Origin: Bacteroidaceae bacterium
GTDB taxonomy: Bacteria > Bacteroidota > Bacteroidia > Bacteroidales > Bacteroidaceae
Direction of reading: 5' to 3'
Assembly: GCA_017617335.1 (NCBI GenBank)
Contig: JAFZWK010000042.1
Location: 1 to 39,206, forward strand
Length of the DNA stretch: 39,206 nucleotides
Below are positions 8,097 to 16,767 of this stretch, in pieces. The notes beneath the pieces are model-generated. The model had not been told where the DNA came from. It saw only the letters and a program-made list of their open reading frames with translations, and did no database searches. A program made the position numbers and the translations under genes. Each line of letters opens with the position of its first letter. The first letter of the stretch is position 1.

Positions 8097-9401
8097 ATGA
8101 CTACCAGAAGAGATTTCATACGTCAGTCAACTTCTGCGCTTGCAGCTACCCTCTTTGTGCCTCAAGTGCTCCAGTCACGAACCTTTCGCTCTGCCCAAGC
8201 ACCCAGCGACCAACTTCGCGTGGCGCTCATCGGCTGCAGGGGCATGGGATGGTCTGACCTTACTGACCTGATGAACCATCCTAATATGTATTGTGCCGCC
8301 TTGTGCGACATAGATCAGAGTATACTCACCAATCGTGCCGAAGAAGCCCAAAAGCTTTGGGGAAACCGTCCTGACGCCTATGCCGACTACCGCCGCGTTC
8401 TTGATCGGAAAGACATCGATGCAGTTGTTATCGGTACCCCAGACCACTGGCATTGCCTCATCATGACCGATGCCTGCTCTGCCGGCAAGGATGTCTATGT
8501 GGAAAAGCCTGTAGGCAACAGTTTCGCCGAATGCGACGCTATGGCGGCCGCCCAGCAGCGCTATGGTCGTGTCGTCCAGGTGGGACAGCAGCAGCGTAGC
8601 TCCCATCTTTGGCATGAGATGAAACGCTATATCGACAGCGGACAGCTGGGAACCATCGCTCGCGTCAACGTATGGGCCAACTTCGCCTATGCCGCCATAC
8701 TCAATCCTCCCCAAGACAGCAGCATACCTGCAGGAGTGGATTTCGACATGTGGCTCGGTCCGGCTCCTACGCGAACCTTCAATGCCAGCCGCTTCCACGG
8801 TTTGTGGCGCATGTTCTGGGACTATGGTGGAGGACTGATGACCGACTGGGGCGTTCACCTACTGGATATGGCTCTCTGGGGCATGAACGTCACAGGTATG
8901 CCGCTTCGCGTGGTGGGCTCTGGAGCCAATCATACCTATCCCAATAACTTTGCTGAGACGTTCGATACCCTTAGTGTCCTCTACAGCTTCCCCAACTTCC
9001 TCCTGCAGTGGAGCAACGTCACCATCGAATCAGGCCCGTTCGGCATGAATTACGGACTTGAGTTCAAGGGTACCGAAGGCACGCTTGTCGTCAATCGGGA
9101 AAAGATGGAACTCTACTCACATGGAGAGAATCAGCCCTCGCAACAGTGGAAGCCAACCAACAACGAACACTATGACCATACCACGAATTTCATAGAATGT
9201 GTCCGTTCGCGTCGCTTCGATACAGCCTGCACCATCCAGAACGGAGCTTTCTGCGCCAAGTATGCCCATCTCGGCAACATTGCGGCCCGCACAGGACAGG
9301 CTCTCACCTATGATGAAAAGCGTCGCACCTTCCACGACAAGGTGGCTGACCGTCTCCTCGTTCCCGATTACCGCAAGCCTTGGAGACTGCCTAAGCTGTA
9401 A
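8097..9401 (+). CDS. Tat-exported Gfo/Idh/MocA-family oxidoreductase
   Basis: A 434-residue oxidoreductase with a twin-arginine signal (TTRRDFIRQS followed by ALAATLFVP), so it folds with its nucleotide in the cytoplasm and is exported. Rossmann motif ALIGCRGMGWSDL at about residues 43-55, EKP lysine K137, and catalytic-domain D250 and H254 in TDWGVHLLDMALW. The length with the signal is typical of exported Bacteroidetes members, which use tightly bound NAD(H) in closed oxidation/reduction cycles on sugars. It starts 27 bp after its paralog, implying a tandem duplication within one operon. Substrate unknown. Confidence 0.9.
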   Translation: MTTRRDFIRQSTSALAATLFVPQVLQSRTFRSAQAPSDQLRVALIGCRGMGWSDLTDLMNHPNMYCAALCDIDQSILTNRAEEAQKLWGNRPDAYADYRRVLDRKDIDAVVIGTPDHWHCLIMTDACSAGKDVYVEKPVGNSFAECDAMAAAQQRYGRVVQVGQQQRSSHLWHEMKRYIDSGQLGTIARVNVWANFAYAAILNPPQDSSIPAGVDFDMWLGPAPTRTFNASRFHGLWRMFWDYGGGLMTDWGVHLLDMALWGMNVTGMPLRVVGSGANHTYPNNFAETFDTLSVLYSFPNFLLQWSNVTIESGPFGMNYGLEFKGTEGTLVVNREKMELYSHGENQPSQQWKPTNNEHYDHTTNFIECVRSRRFDTACTIQNGAFCAKYAHLGNIAARTGQALTYDEKRRTFHDKVADRLLVPDYRKPWRLPKL

Positions 9402-9482
9402 ACTCTCCCAATGCAGCAACCATAGAATGAGCATTCCTGAAAAGAAACGGATAGGACATAAAAGCCCAAAACAATGAAACGA

Positions 9483-9532
9483 AGCAAGTAGGAAGATTCA
9501 ACGTTGACGATAACGATGACGTTGACGGTCAA
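9483..9532 (+). repeat. Dispersed repeat: AGCAAGTAGGAAGA followed by ACGATAACG-type units (copy 1)
   Basis: AGCAAGTAGGAAGA, then TCAACG and hexamer-like ACGATAACG/ACGTTGACG runs. The same 14-mer and following pattern recur at 12364-12400 (copy 2), where the 14-mer spans the stop codon of the 919-residue protein gene. Confidence 0.7.
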
Positions 9533-9544
9533 GATGAAAAAAAA

Positions 9545-9577
9545 TTTGCTTTTCATGTTACATTTTTGCTATCTTTG
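9545..9577 (+). promoter_or_regulatory. Promoter of the macroglobulin-like gene
   Basis: TTTG at 9545-9548, a 21-bp spacer and TATCTTTG at 9570-9577, followed by a 35-bp leader to the ATG at 9613. Confidence 0.65.
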
Positions 9578-9612
9578 CGTCTTAGTCGTAGAACAAGAAA
9601 TAAATTGATACG

Positions 9613-12372
9613 ATGAAACGAATCTTATCCAGTATCCAACTCTGTCTGTTCATGTTTTCCGCGTGGGCACAGCAAGGTAACGAGCTGATTTCATTGGCGG
9701 AGCGGCTGGAGAGATTCGGAAAGGAGATTCCTCAGGAGAAGGTTTTTCTCCACATGGACAATACTTGCTACTTCCTTGGTGATACCATCTGGTTCTCGGC
9801 TTATACACGGCAGACCAACGCCGACAAACCATCAAGCTTGAGTAATGTGCTCTACGTGGAACTGTTCAACGAGGACGGATATCTGGTGGAACGGAAACTT
9901 ATCGAGATGAAGGAAGGACATGGCAACGGATACTTTGCCCTGTCGCAACCGCTCATGTATAGTGGCTTTTATGAACTTCGTGCTTACACCCGCTGGCAAC
10001 TCAATTGGGGGTGTTTCGAGCATCAGCATTCCCACGCATCCAAGGATTGGTTTCTCAACAAAGAGATGGAGCAGAATTTCTTTCGTGACTACGACAAGCT
10101 CTACAGCCGCGTATTTCCTGTCTACGATAAGTCTAAGGAAGAAGGTGAGTACTACCAAGAGATGACTGTGCGTCCCCTGCGTCGTTATTTCCGCAAGAAC
10201 ATGGATGAGCGAGAACTGATGCTGACTTTTTTCCCTGAGGGAGGAAATCTGGTGGCAGATGTACCTTGCCATGTGGCTTTCGAGGCTGCATGGAGCGATG
10301 GCGAGTGGGCCGAGGGCTGGCTGCTTGTGGGAGAAGATTCCGTGCCAGCTGTAAATCGTGGGCGTGGAATGTTTACTGTCACGCCCCGACAAGGAGATGA
10401 GAGGGAATTCAGATTTGTTACCATTGATGGAAAAACTGCTACAGCGAAGCTTCCCAAAGTCCAGAAGGATGGTGTTGCTATCAGCATTTCGTTCAACGAA
10501 GGAGAGTGGACTTTGCAGACTCATATCGCAGGAAGTCTGACTCCTGGAAAACTGGGCATGACTCTCATGCACGAAGGGAACAGGGAAGCCTTTTTCTCTT
10601 TGGCAGAACGTCAAGGCATGACAATTCCAGCATCGATGCTCCCATCGGGCATCCATCAGGCAACTGTCTTCGATGCAGAGGGACGTGTCTGGGCCGACCG
10701 TCTCTTCTTCGTCACGCATCCCGACTCCCTGACTCCCTCTGTAAGGATTGAAGGCACAAAAGAGCAGTATGCTCCTTATGAGAAAGTTTCGCTCGGAATC
10801 AGATTGCAACAGGCTGGTTCACAAGGAACTGTCTCTGTGGCTGTGCGGGATGCTGTCCACGGTGCCAGAAATCACGATACGGGGAACATCATGACAGAGA
10901 TGCTGCTTTGCTCGGAAATCAAGGGTTTTGTCCCCGATCCAGAATGGTACTTCGAGAAAGACGACAAGGAGCATCGTTTCGGTCTGGACTTGCTGATGAT
11001 GACCCAAGGATGGCGCAGGTTTGCTTGGCGGGAGATGGCAGTACATGACGAGTGGAGCCTGAAACAGCCACAAGAGAAATCTCAGGTCATCATGGGAACC
11101 ATCAGTAACAACACATATTGGAAAGGGAAAGGAGGCAGAATCATAGACCCTGAACTGGCCAAGAACAGGGTGAAAGTTCATGCCGAACTGAACCCACCAG
11201 GATTCGAGAGACCCAGCATCGGTGAGGTGGAGACCACAAACGGCCGCTTCTTCATGCAGCTTCCCCCCTTCTTTGGTGACGCCTTCTTTTTCCTGAGCGC
11301 ATCAGACACCACCCGATGGAAAAAAGGCAAGAGTTACGAGTGGGTACACGTTCTGCAGGCAAACGATTTCCCACGGGTTTACCACAAAAGGTATACTATG
11401 GATCTTTCCGAATTCCACGTCCGCATAGATTTCCCGTATCCCCGTTTCGTGAAGCCGTACAACTTCTATCAAACCAGCCTGCGCGGCATGGATGTGGACA
11501 CCTCGCCTCTGGTAGAAGATGGTGTGTCGCAAATGAGAGAAGTGGATGTTCATGCCAGCCACGGAGGGATGCGCAAGTTCGACGAATCGCATCCTGCTTT
11601 TATTTTGGATGCTTACGAGGCCGTGAACAATGCTTACGATGCTGGCATGAAGTACATGTACTTTGTGGGCGATGAACGGGGGAATGTGCTCAGCAGGGAC
11701 TGGATTCAATTCTACGAAGACCGCTCCATCATCCGTTCTTATCTGGCCGATTACGGATTACCCTTTCCCTACATTTCCAGCGTCGAGGACGGGATGGGGC
11801 GCAAAGGGAATATCCGTGTGCGCTATGGCATCAACTATGCCAGAAGGAATCTGGAGGATCTGAACCAGATTCCACGTGACTCCATCTACCATCCCAAATA
11901 CCTGAAATCCTATCCTTTGAAGGCGAAGGACGACATCACAAGCGAAGGGTTGGATTTCGACCCAGCTGAATTGGAAGAGTACAAGAACTTGAGTCTGCTG
12001 GAGAAAATGGTGGTCTACACTGACTATAGCCCGCGAAAGGAAGGCAACAAGCGCTACCAAGGTAGTAATCTTCCTGAAACGACACTCACGATTTACCCCT
12101 ATTCTGATGGAAGCCGTAGACCCGTTTACCGCGATCGCCGCTATATTCTCCCTGGTTTCGCCTATCCCGCTGAGTTCTACAGCCCCGACTACTCAAAGCA
12201 GACACCGCCCGAGCCCACCGATTACCGCCGCACACTCTACTGGAATCCTAACCTGCAGCTCGACGAGAACGGGCAGGCTCACATCACGTTCTACAACAAC
12301 TCTCGCACCACCCAGATCAGCGTGGAGGCAGAAGGACAGGCCAGCGACGGCACCTTGCTCTGGAGCAAGTAG
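9613..12372 (+). CDS. Large secreted protein with macroglobulin (MG2)-like N-terminus
   Basis: A 919-residue exported protein (signal peptide about 1-19, ending AWAQ). Residues about 38-130 contain PQEKVFLHMDNTCYFLGDT followed by IWFSAY, the hallmark of MG2-like beta domains in alpha-2-macroglobulin relatives and in Bacteroidetes envelope proteins that resemble TonB-receptor accessory proteins. Further beta-rich domains follow. The C-terminus (about 870-919) has YWNPNLQLDENGQAHITFYN, typical of the closing beta domain of such proteins. There is no thioester motif and no barrel signature, so neither a protease trap nor a receptor is supported. It has its own promoter and lies between two parts of the glycan cluster. 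Function unknown; a periplasmic or surface structural role is inference. Confidence 0.75.
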   Translation: MKRILSSIQLCLFMFSAWAQQGNELISLAERLERFGKEIPQEKVFLHMDNTCYFLGDTIWFSAYTRQTNADKPSSLSNVLYVELFNEDGYLVERKLIEMKEGHGNGYFALSQPLMYSGFYELRAYTRWQLNWGCFEHQHSHASKDWFLNKEMEQNFFRDYDKLYSRVFPVYDKSKEEGEYYQEMTVRPLRRYFRKNMDERELMLTFFPEGGNLVADVPCHVAFEAAWSDGEWAEGWLLVGEDSVPAVNRGRGMFTVTPRQGDEREFRFVTIDGKTATAKLPKVQKDGVAISISFNEGEWTLQTHIAGSLTPGKLGMTLMHEGNREAFFSLAERQGMTIPASMLPSGIHQATVFDAEGRVWADRLFFVTHPDSLTPSVRIEGTKEQYAPYEKVSLGIRLQQAGSQGTVSVAVRDAVHGARNHDTGNIMTEMLLCSEIKGFVPDPEWYFEKDDKEHRFGLDLLMMTQGWRRFAWREMAVHDEWSLKQPQEKSQVIMGTISNNTYWKGKGGRIIDPELAKNRVKVHAELNPPGFERPSIGEVETTNGRFFMQLPPFFGDAFFFLSASDTTRWKKGKSYEWVHVLQANDFPRVYHKRYTMDLSEFHVRIDFPYPRFVKPYNFYQTSLRGMDVDTSPLVEDGVSQMREVDVHASHGGMRKFDESHPAFILDAYEAVNNAYDAGMKYMYFVGDERGNVLSRDWIQFYEDRSIIRSYLADYGLPFPYISSVEDGMGRKGNIRVRYGINYARRNLEDLNQIPRDSIYHPKYLKSYPLKAKDDITSEGLDFDPAELEEYKNLSLLEKMVVYTDYSPRKEGNKRYQGSNLPETTLTIYPYSDGSRRPVYRDRRYILPGFAYPAEFYSPDYSKQTPPEPTDYRRTLYWNPNLQLDENGQAHITFYNNSRTTQISVEAEGQASDGTLLWSK

Positions 12373-12400
12373 GAAGAATCAACGATAACGATAACGGTCG
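12364..12400 (+). repeat. Dispersed repeat: AGCAAGTAGGAAGA followed by ACGATAACG-type units (copy 2)
   Basis: The 14-mer matches copy 1 (9483-9496) exactly; TCAACG follows one mismatch, then GATAACGATAACGGTCGAG. The copy overlaps the last codons and stop of the upstream gene, so the repeat supplies its coding end. Confidence 0.7.
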
Positions 12401-12477
12401 AGAGTCTGGGATTGAATCAAGGCTTTGGGGGGAGGGGACACGTTGAAAGGCTGAATCCCACGCGTGGGACAAGCAAT

Positions 12478-12521
12478 CACGACGTGTTGTCTTTGCCGAC
12501 ACAACACGTTGTGTTTCACAA
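12478..12521 (+). repeat. 22-bp tandem repeat family, site A (two units)
   Basis: Units at 12478-12499 and 12500-12521 share the pattern nnnnAACGTGTTGnCTTTGnnn with sites B (23111-23176) and C (35267-35332). The second unit includes a 16-bp inverted repeat, ACACAAC/GTTGTGT around AC. Confidence 0.65.
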
Positions 12522-12645
12522 TCTTTCGAGAAAAGTATTTGGCGAGGATTCAAAGAATTGGGTCGATTCGCGTTCGAAATACTAAAAATTCATCTTCATC
12601 TTTCAGTTCCGGAAAGACTTTCACGGATAAATCAAAATAAATTGT

Positions 12646-12653
12646 TATCTTTG
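12646..12653 (+). promoter_or_regulatory. -7 promoter element of the ThuA-GH9-ThuA-deaminase operon
   Basis: TATCTTTG matches TAnnTTTG; the -33 region is only T-rich. The ATG at 12688 follows 34 bp later. Confidence 0.55.
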
Positions 12654-12687
12654 TGCCGAAAAGAGAACCTAAAGGACAAGAGAAACG

Positions 12688-13491
12688 ATGAAAAGGATAG
12701 TAATGAAACAACGACAAATCGGAATGAGAAACCTAATGAAAACCCTATTGCTGCTGGCCATCCTGATACTGCCAGTGGCCCTCTCCGCTGCCAATCCCCC
12801 ACGACGAGTGTTGGTGCTAGCTGAACGGGGCGGACTCCACGAAGGCTTCACCGCCACGGGGCTGAAGTGGCTGGAGTCGCAGCGCGAGAACCTCAACATA
12901 GAACTTACGGTACTGAACACAGCCAAGGAAATCCCTCAGGGTGAACTGAAGAAGTACCAGCTGGTACTGCAACTCAACTATCCTCCCTACGCCTGGAGCG
13001 AGGCTTCGATGAGAGATATGGAGAAGTACATCGACAAAGGTCAGGGAGGCTACATCGGCTTCCACCACGCCAGTCTGCTGGGCGAGTTCGACGGCTATCC
13101 CATGTGGGGCTGGTTCTCGGACTTCTTGGGAAAGATTCGCTACAGGAACTACATCGCTGAGAAATCGGATGGAACGGTCCAGGTGGAGGACCGCCAACAT
13201 CCTGTCATGCGGAATGTGCCGGGCACCTTCATCGTTGCTGATGATGAATGGTACACGTATGAGACCAATCCTCGACCCAACGTACACGTACTGGCACACG
13301 TTGACGAGTGCAGCTATACCCTGAAGACTGACATCAAGATGGGTGATCATCCTGTCATCTGGACCAATCCGAACAAGAAGGCCCGCAACGTTTATTTTCA
13401 ATTCGGACACAGCAAGCTGCTTTATGAGAGCCCTGCCTTCCTCACGCTCTTCGAGAATGCCATCCGCTGGACGTTAGGCGACACAGAATGA
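12688..13491 (+). CDS. ThuA-domain protein, secreted
   Basis: A 267-residue member of the ThuA (trehalose utilisation, class I glutamine amidotransferase-like fold) family. A signal peptide (hydrophobic TLLLLAILILPVAL, about residues 17-30, cleavage after LSAA) predicts export. GGYIGFHHASLLGEF (about 112-126) and the C-terminal ALL-type segment with YFQFGHSK are family features. The ATG at 12688 was chosen because it follows the promoter by 34 bp; Met at 12724 or 12736 would give a shorter signal. Its stop overlaps the start of the GH9 gene (ATGA), so the two are translationally coupled. ThuA proteins recur with Gfo/Idh/MocA enzymes in sugar loci; their exact reaction is not settled. Confidence 0.87.
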   Translation: MKRIVMKQRQIGMRNLMKTLLLLAILILPVALSAANPPRRVLVLAERGGLHEGFTATGLKWLESQRENLNIELTVLNTAKEIPQGELKKYQLVLQLNYPPYAWSEASMRDMEKYIDKGQGGYIGFHHASLLGEFDGYPMWGWFSDFLGKIRYRNYIAEKSDGTVQVEDRQHPVMRNVPGTFIVADDEWYTYETNPRPNVHVLAHVDECSYTLKTDIKMGDHPVIWTNPNKKARNVYFQFGHSKLLYESPAFLTLFENAIRWTLGDTE

Positions 13492-15890
13492 GGCGTCTCG
13501 TCGTCATATTGATAGTAATATTCGGAGGGGCTCTGTTCCTTCTGAAATGCAAACCTCAACGGTATTCTGCGGACACCCGGTTGAACAGGGAAATCCGTTC
13601 AAGCAACTTGCTGCACAGTCCGTTGCCATTGGACGACAGCCGTTCGTTGGAGGCTGAGCAACTCGGACAGAAAGTGTTGCGAGCTGAAAAGATTCCATTT
13701 GATGATGATCTGAACAGATGGCATCACAAAGGTTTTGGGCGGATGGAACTCCTTGCGGACAGCGGATTGTGCCTGACAATTCCTGTCCACACAGGAGAAA
13801 GGGCAAGGGGACCTGAGAACGATCCTGACTACGCCACTTTCGGCAGAGCCAGTATCTCATTGAACATGAACGGGCGTGACCTGCAAGCGTTCAGCAGAAT
13901 CGTCGTGGAGGTAAAGCCTGTCTGCCAAGGTACGATGATTATGAACCTGAATACCGTCTTGCAGAATGTCCGTCCGAATGCTTTGGGAGCTCATCTCATC
14001 AACCTGACCAACAACTGTTGGAATACAGTTGTATTTGATATCAGCGGGCTGAGGCGTGACTCCGTTCTGAGTCTTTCCTTCTATACGGATCTGAAGGGAA
14101 GGAACGAAGCCACGTGTGACAGCATCTCGTACTCCCTGAGGAACCTGCGCCTCGAACAAGTGGAGAAAAGTCCCAAAGAGGTTGGTTGGGACATTCCATC
14201 AGGACGCGTTGTCTATTCCTACTCTGGATATCTGACGAAGGGACAAAAGACGGCTTTGGCGGACAGCACTCTCAGCGGATCTTTCTCGTTGATAGGTGAG
14301 AAAAGCGACAAGGTGTACTTCACGGGCAAAGTGGAACCTGCAAGAACCACCCTGGGAACGTTTGGCATCCTAGACTTCTCGAGTTTCAGGAAAGCAGGAC
14401 GTTACCGCCTTCGCGTGGGAGAAACAACGACGGAACCTTTCCCCGTCTCTGACGATGCCTTTCTGGATACCCAGTGGCGACTGCTTAACTTCATCTTCTG
14501 CCAGCGTTGCGGCTACGCTGTACCAGGCATTCATGGCGTCTGCCATCAGGACCTTTTCTGCGACCACGAGGGACAAGAGGTTTGTTATGGTGGCGGCTGG
14601 CACGATGCTGGCGACCTCTCGCAACAGACCCTGCAGACAGCAGAGGTGGCCTATTCTCTCCTTGAAGCTTACCATCATCACAAGAAGTCCCATCCTCTGA
14701 TGGCAAAACGCTTGATGGAAGAGGCGGAATGGGGTCTGCGCTTCATCCTGCATTGCCGACTGAAGGACGGATTCAGAGCCAGCAGCATGGGACTGCTTCA
14801 TTGGACAGACTCCAAGAGGGGAACTTACGACGACATTCACACCGTCCGCAAGCAGAACAATGCTTTCGACAACTATCTCTATGCCGCCTACGAAGCCTAT
14901 GCCACTCAGGTCATGCCTCCCTCCTCACTTCGAGACAGTCTTGCTCAGGCAGCGAAGGAAGACTTCCACTTTGCTGAAGAGAAGTTCCAACGCGATGGTT
15001 ACGACCATTTTCCGCACATCATGGAGCATACCTACAACACGTCTCCCTCGCTGTTCCAGGCTGCCAGAAGCTGGGCGGCCACACAGCTTTATCTACTGTC
15101 AAACGAGACGTCTTATGCCCAAACAGCAGCCGTCAGTATGCGCTATGTCTTGAAATGTCAGGAGAAAAAGGGATTCGCAGGCTACTTCTATCGCGACTCG
15201 ACACGTCAGGTTCCCGTTCACTTCATCCACCAGTCACGCGAGCAACTCTTCGCTCAGGCTCTCATCGCCCTATGCCAGTCACAACCCTCGCATCCTGACG
15301 TCACATCGTGGAACGATGCCATTGGTTGCTACGCCAGCTATCTGAAACGTCTCATGACTTATACAGAACCATACGGTATGATACCCTCAGGGATTTGGCA
15401 GACGGAAGAGTATGCTGATTCCGCAGGCTTCCACTCGTTGCATATCTTCGCCCCAGGCAATGCCCAGGAGCTCTTTGACTGTCAACTGCAAAGTGGGGTC
15501 AGGATTGACGAGACGCACTATCTGCGGCGCTTCCCCATCAGTCTCAGCATCTTCAACGGCAACGAAGCAATCATCCTTTCCAGCGGAAAAAGTGCTGCGC
15601 TGTGTGGACATTACCTGAACGATGAAGCCCTCCTGCAGATAGGGTTGGAGCAAATTTACTGGACGGTAGGCAAGAATCCTTTCGGCCAGTCCCTCATTTA
15701 TGGGGAGGGGTATCGTTATCCCTCGTTGGACAGCTTCTCCTCAGGCGAGATAGTGGGTGAGATACCTGTAGGAATCCGCTCATTTGAAAATGATGATGTA
15801 CCCTATTGGCCACAAACGAACAATGCTTGTTACAAGGAGGTATGGATGACCTCAGCAGGTCGTGCCTTCTCCCTACTCTCTGAATATTAA
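13488..15890 (+). CDS. Glycoside hydrolase family 9 (endoglucanase-like)
   Basis: An 800-residue exported enzyme. The N-terminal hydrophobic segment (residues 3-19) is a signal peptide or anchor; C21 is not in a good lipobox. Residues about 60-205 resemble a beta-sandwich carbohydrate-binding domain, and about 210-310 an N-terminal Ig-like domain of GH9 (VVYSYSGYLTKGQKTAL). The catalytic domain fills about 320-800: GGWHDAGDLSQQT contains D373 and D376 (catalytic base in HDAGD), then VGKNPFGQS, and CYKEVWMTSAGR with E784 as the likely general acid. GH9 enzymes cleave beta-1,4-glucans and mixed-linkage glucans. It overlaps the upstream ThuA stop by 4 bp and is followed by another ThuA gene after 17 bp. 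Confidence 0.88.
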   Translation: MRRLVVILIVIFGGALFLLKCKPQRYSADTRLNREIRSSNLLHSPLPLDDSRSLEAEQLGQKVLRAEKIPFDDDLNRWHHKGFGRMELLADSGLCLTIPVHTGERARGPENDPDYATFGRASISLNMNGRDLQAFSRIVVEVKPVCQGTMIMNLNTVLQNVRPNALGAHLINLTNNCWNTVVFDISGLRRDSVLSLSFYTDLKGRNEATCDSISYSLRNLRLEQVEKSPKEVGWDIPSGRVVYSYSGYLTKGQKTALADSTLSGSFSLIGEKSDKVYFTGKVEPARTTLGTFGILDFSSFRKAGRYRLRVGETTTEPFPVSDDAFLDTQWRLLNFIFCQRCGYAVPGIHGVCHQDLFCDHEGQEVCYGGGWHDAGDLSQQTLQTAEVAYSLLEAYHHHKKSHPLMAKRLMEEAEWGLRFILHCRLKDGFRASSMGLLHWTDSKRGTYDDIHTVRKQNNAFDNYLYAAYEAYATQVMPPSSLRDSLAQAAKEDFHFAEEKFQRDGYDHFPHIMEHTYNTSPSLFQAARSWAATQLYLLSNETSYAQTAAVSMRYVLKCQEKKGFAGYFYRDSTRQVPVHFIHQSREQLFAQALIALCQSQPSHPDVTSWNDAIGCYASYLKRLMTYTEPYGMIPSGIWQTEEYADSAGFHSLHIFAPGNAQELFDCQLQSGVRIDETHYLRRFPISLSIFNGNEAIILSSGKSAALCGHYLNDEALLQIGLEQIYWTVGKNPFGQSLIYGEGYRYPSLDSFSSGEIVGEIPVGIRSFENDDVPYWPQTNNACYKEVWMTSAGRAFSLLSEY

Positions 15891-15907
15891 CCATAAAAAA
15901 GACCAAT

Positions 15908-16738
15908 ATGAAAAGATTAATCAGATTGTATGCCTTTTTGTTGGGCATCATGTGTTGCAACCTGCTGATGGCTCAGGAAAAAGTCTTCAGTGAACCCGAG
16001 GAGTATCCCGCCAACTATGCCCGTGCCCCACGCTTCAAGGCACTTCTACATTATGAGCCTCGTGCCGAAGAGGCACACGTGCAGTTCGACAAGCAGGCCA
16101 TAGAGTTCTTCCACAAACTCACTTATGGCGAAGGATGGATCATGGATGTCACCACCTCCTTGGCCGATTATCCCTACGAGAAACTGAAAGACTACTGCAT
16201 CATCATCAGCTTGAATGCTGCGCCTGGAGGAAAGGAACAGCGTGAAGCCTTCGAGAAATACATGGAGAACGGAGGCGGATGGATTGGTTTCCACGCCTCA
16301 GCCTACAACGACCGCAACACGAAATGGCCGTGGCTGAACAAGTTTCTGGGATGCGGACCGTTCTATTGCAACAACTGGCCACCACAACCCGCTCTGGTGG
16401 AATGCGACACTCAGGAGCACCCTGTCACCCTTACCCTCCCCTCCTCTTTCGTGGTGCCCGCCAGCGAGTTCTATCAGTGGCAGCCCAGTCCCAGAAAGAA
16501 TCCTGACGTGGAGGTTCTTGTCTCCATCTCTCCCAAGATGTATCCCTTTGGTCTGAAGGACGTGGTGAAATTCGGCGACTTCCCCATCGTCTGGACCAAC
16601 ACAAAATATCGTATGGTTTATCTGAACATGGGACACGGTGACGAAGGATTCATCGATGCCACCCAGAACCTGCTTTTCGTCAACGCTTTCCGCTGGATAG
16701 TAAGCCGTGACCCTCAGGGTGATCCCTTCAAGAAATAG
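15908..16738 (+). CDS. Second ThuA-domain protein, secreted
   Basis: A 276-residue ThuA-family protein with a signal peptide (FLLGIMCCNLLMAQ, cleavage near residue 22). GGGWIGFHASAYNDR (about 122-136) matches the family's central GG-IGxH segment; DFPIVWTN and VYLNMGHGDEGF correspond to the C-terminal half. Clearly diverged from the ThuA protein two genes upstream, so this is not a recent duplicate. It sits between the GH9 gene (17-bp gap) and the deaminase-transporter fusion (29-bp gap) in one transcription unit. Substrate unknown. Confidence 0.87.
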   Translation: MKRLIRLYAFLLGIMCCNLLMAQEKVFSEPEEYPANYARAPRFKALLHYEPRAEEAHVQFDKQAIEFFHKLTYGEGWIMDVTTSLADYPYEKLKDYCIIISLNAAPGGKEQREAFEKYMENGGGWIGFHASAYNDRNTKWPWLNKFLGCGPFYCNNWPPQPALVECDTQEHPVTLTLPSSFVVPASEFYQWQPSPRKNPDVEVLVSISPKMYPFGLKDVVKFGDFPIVWTNTKYRMVYLNMGHGDEGFIDATQNLLFVNAFRWIVSRDPQGDPFKK

Positions 16739-16767
16739 GATAATAACCATCCTTTTAATTGGACTCT

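Larger units (their letters stand above)
12373..12687 (+). other. Intergenic region with repeats and a palindrome
   Basis: No gene is seen. The region holds the tail of a dispersed AACG repeat (to 12400), a perfect 14-bp palindrome TCCCACGCGTGGGA (12456-12469), a two-unit copy of the 22-bp repeat family (12478-12521) and the promoter of the ThuA-GH9 operon (-7 at 12646-12653). Confidence 0.7.
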
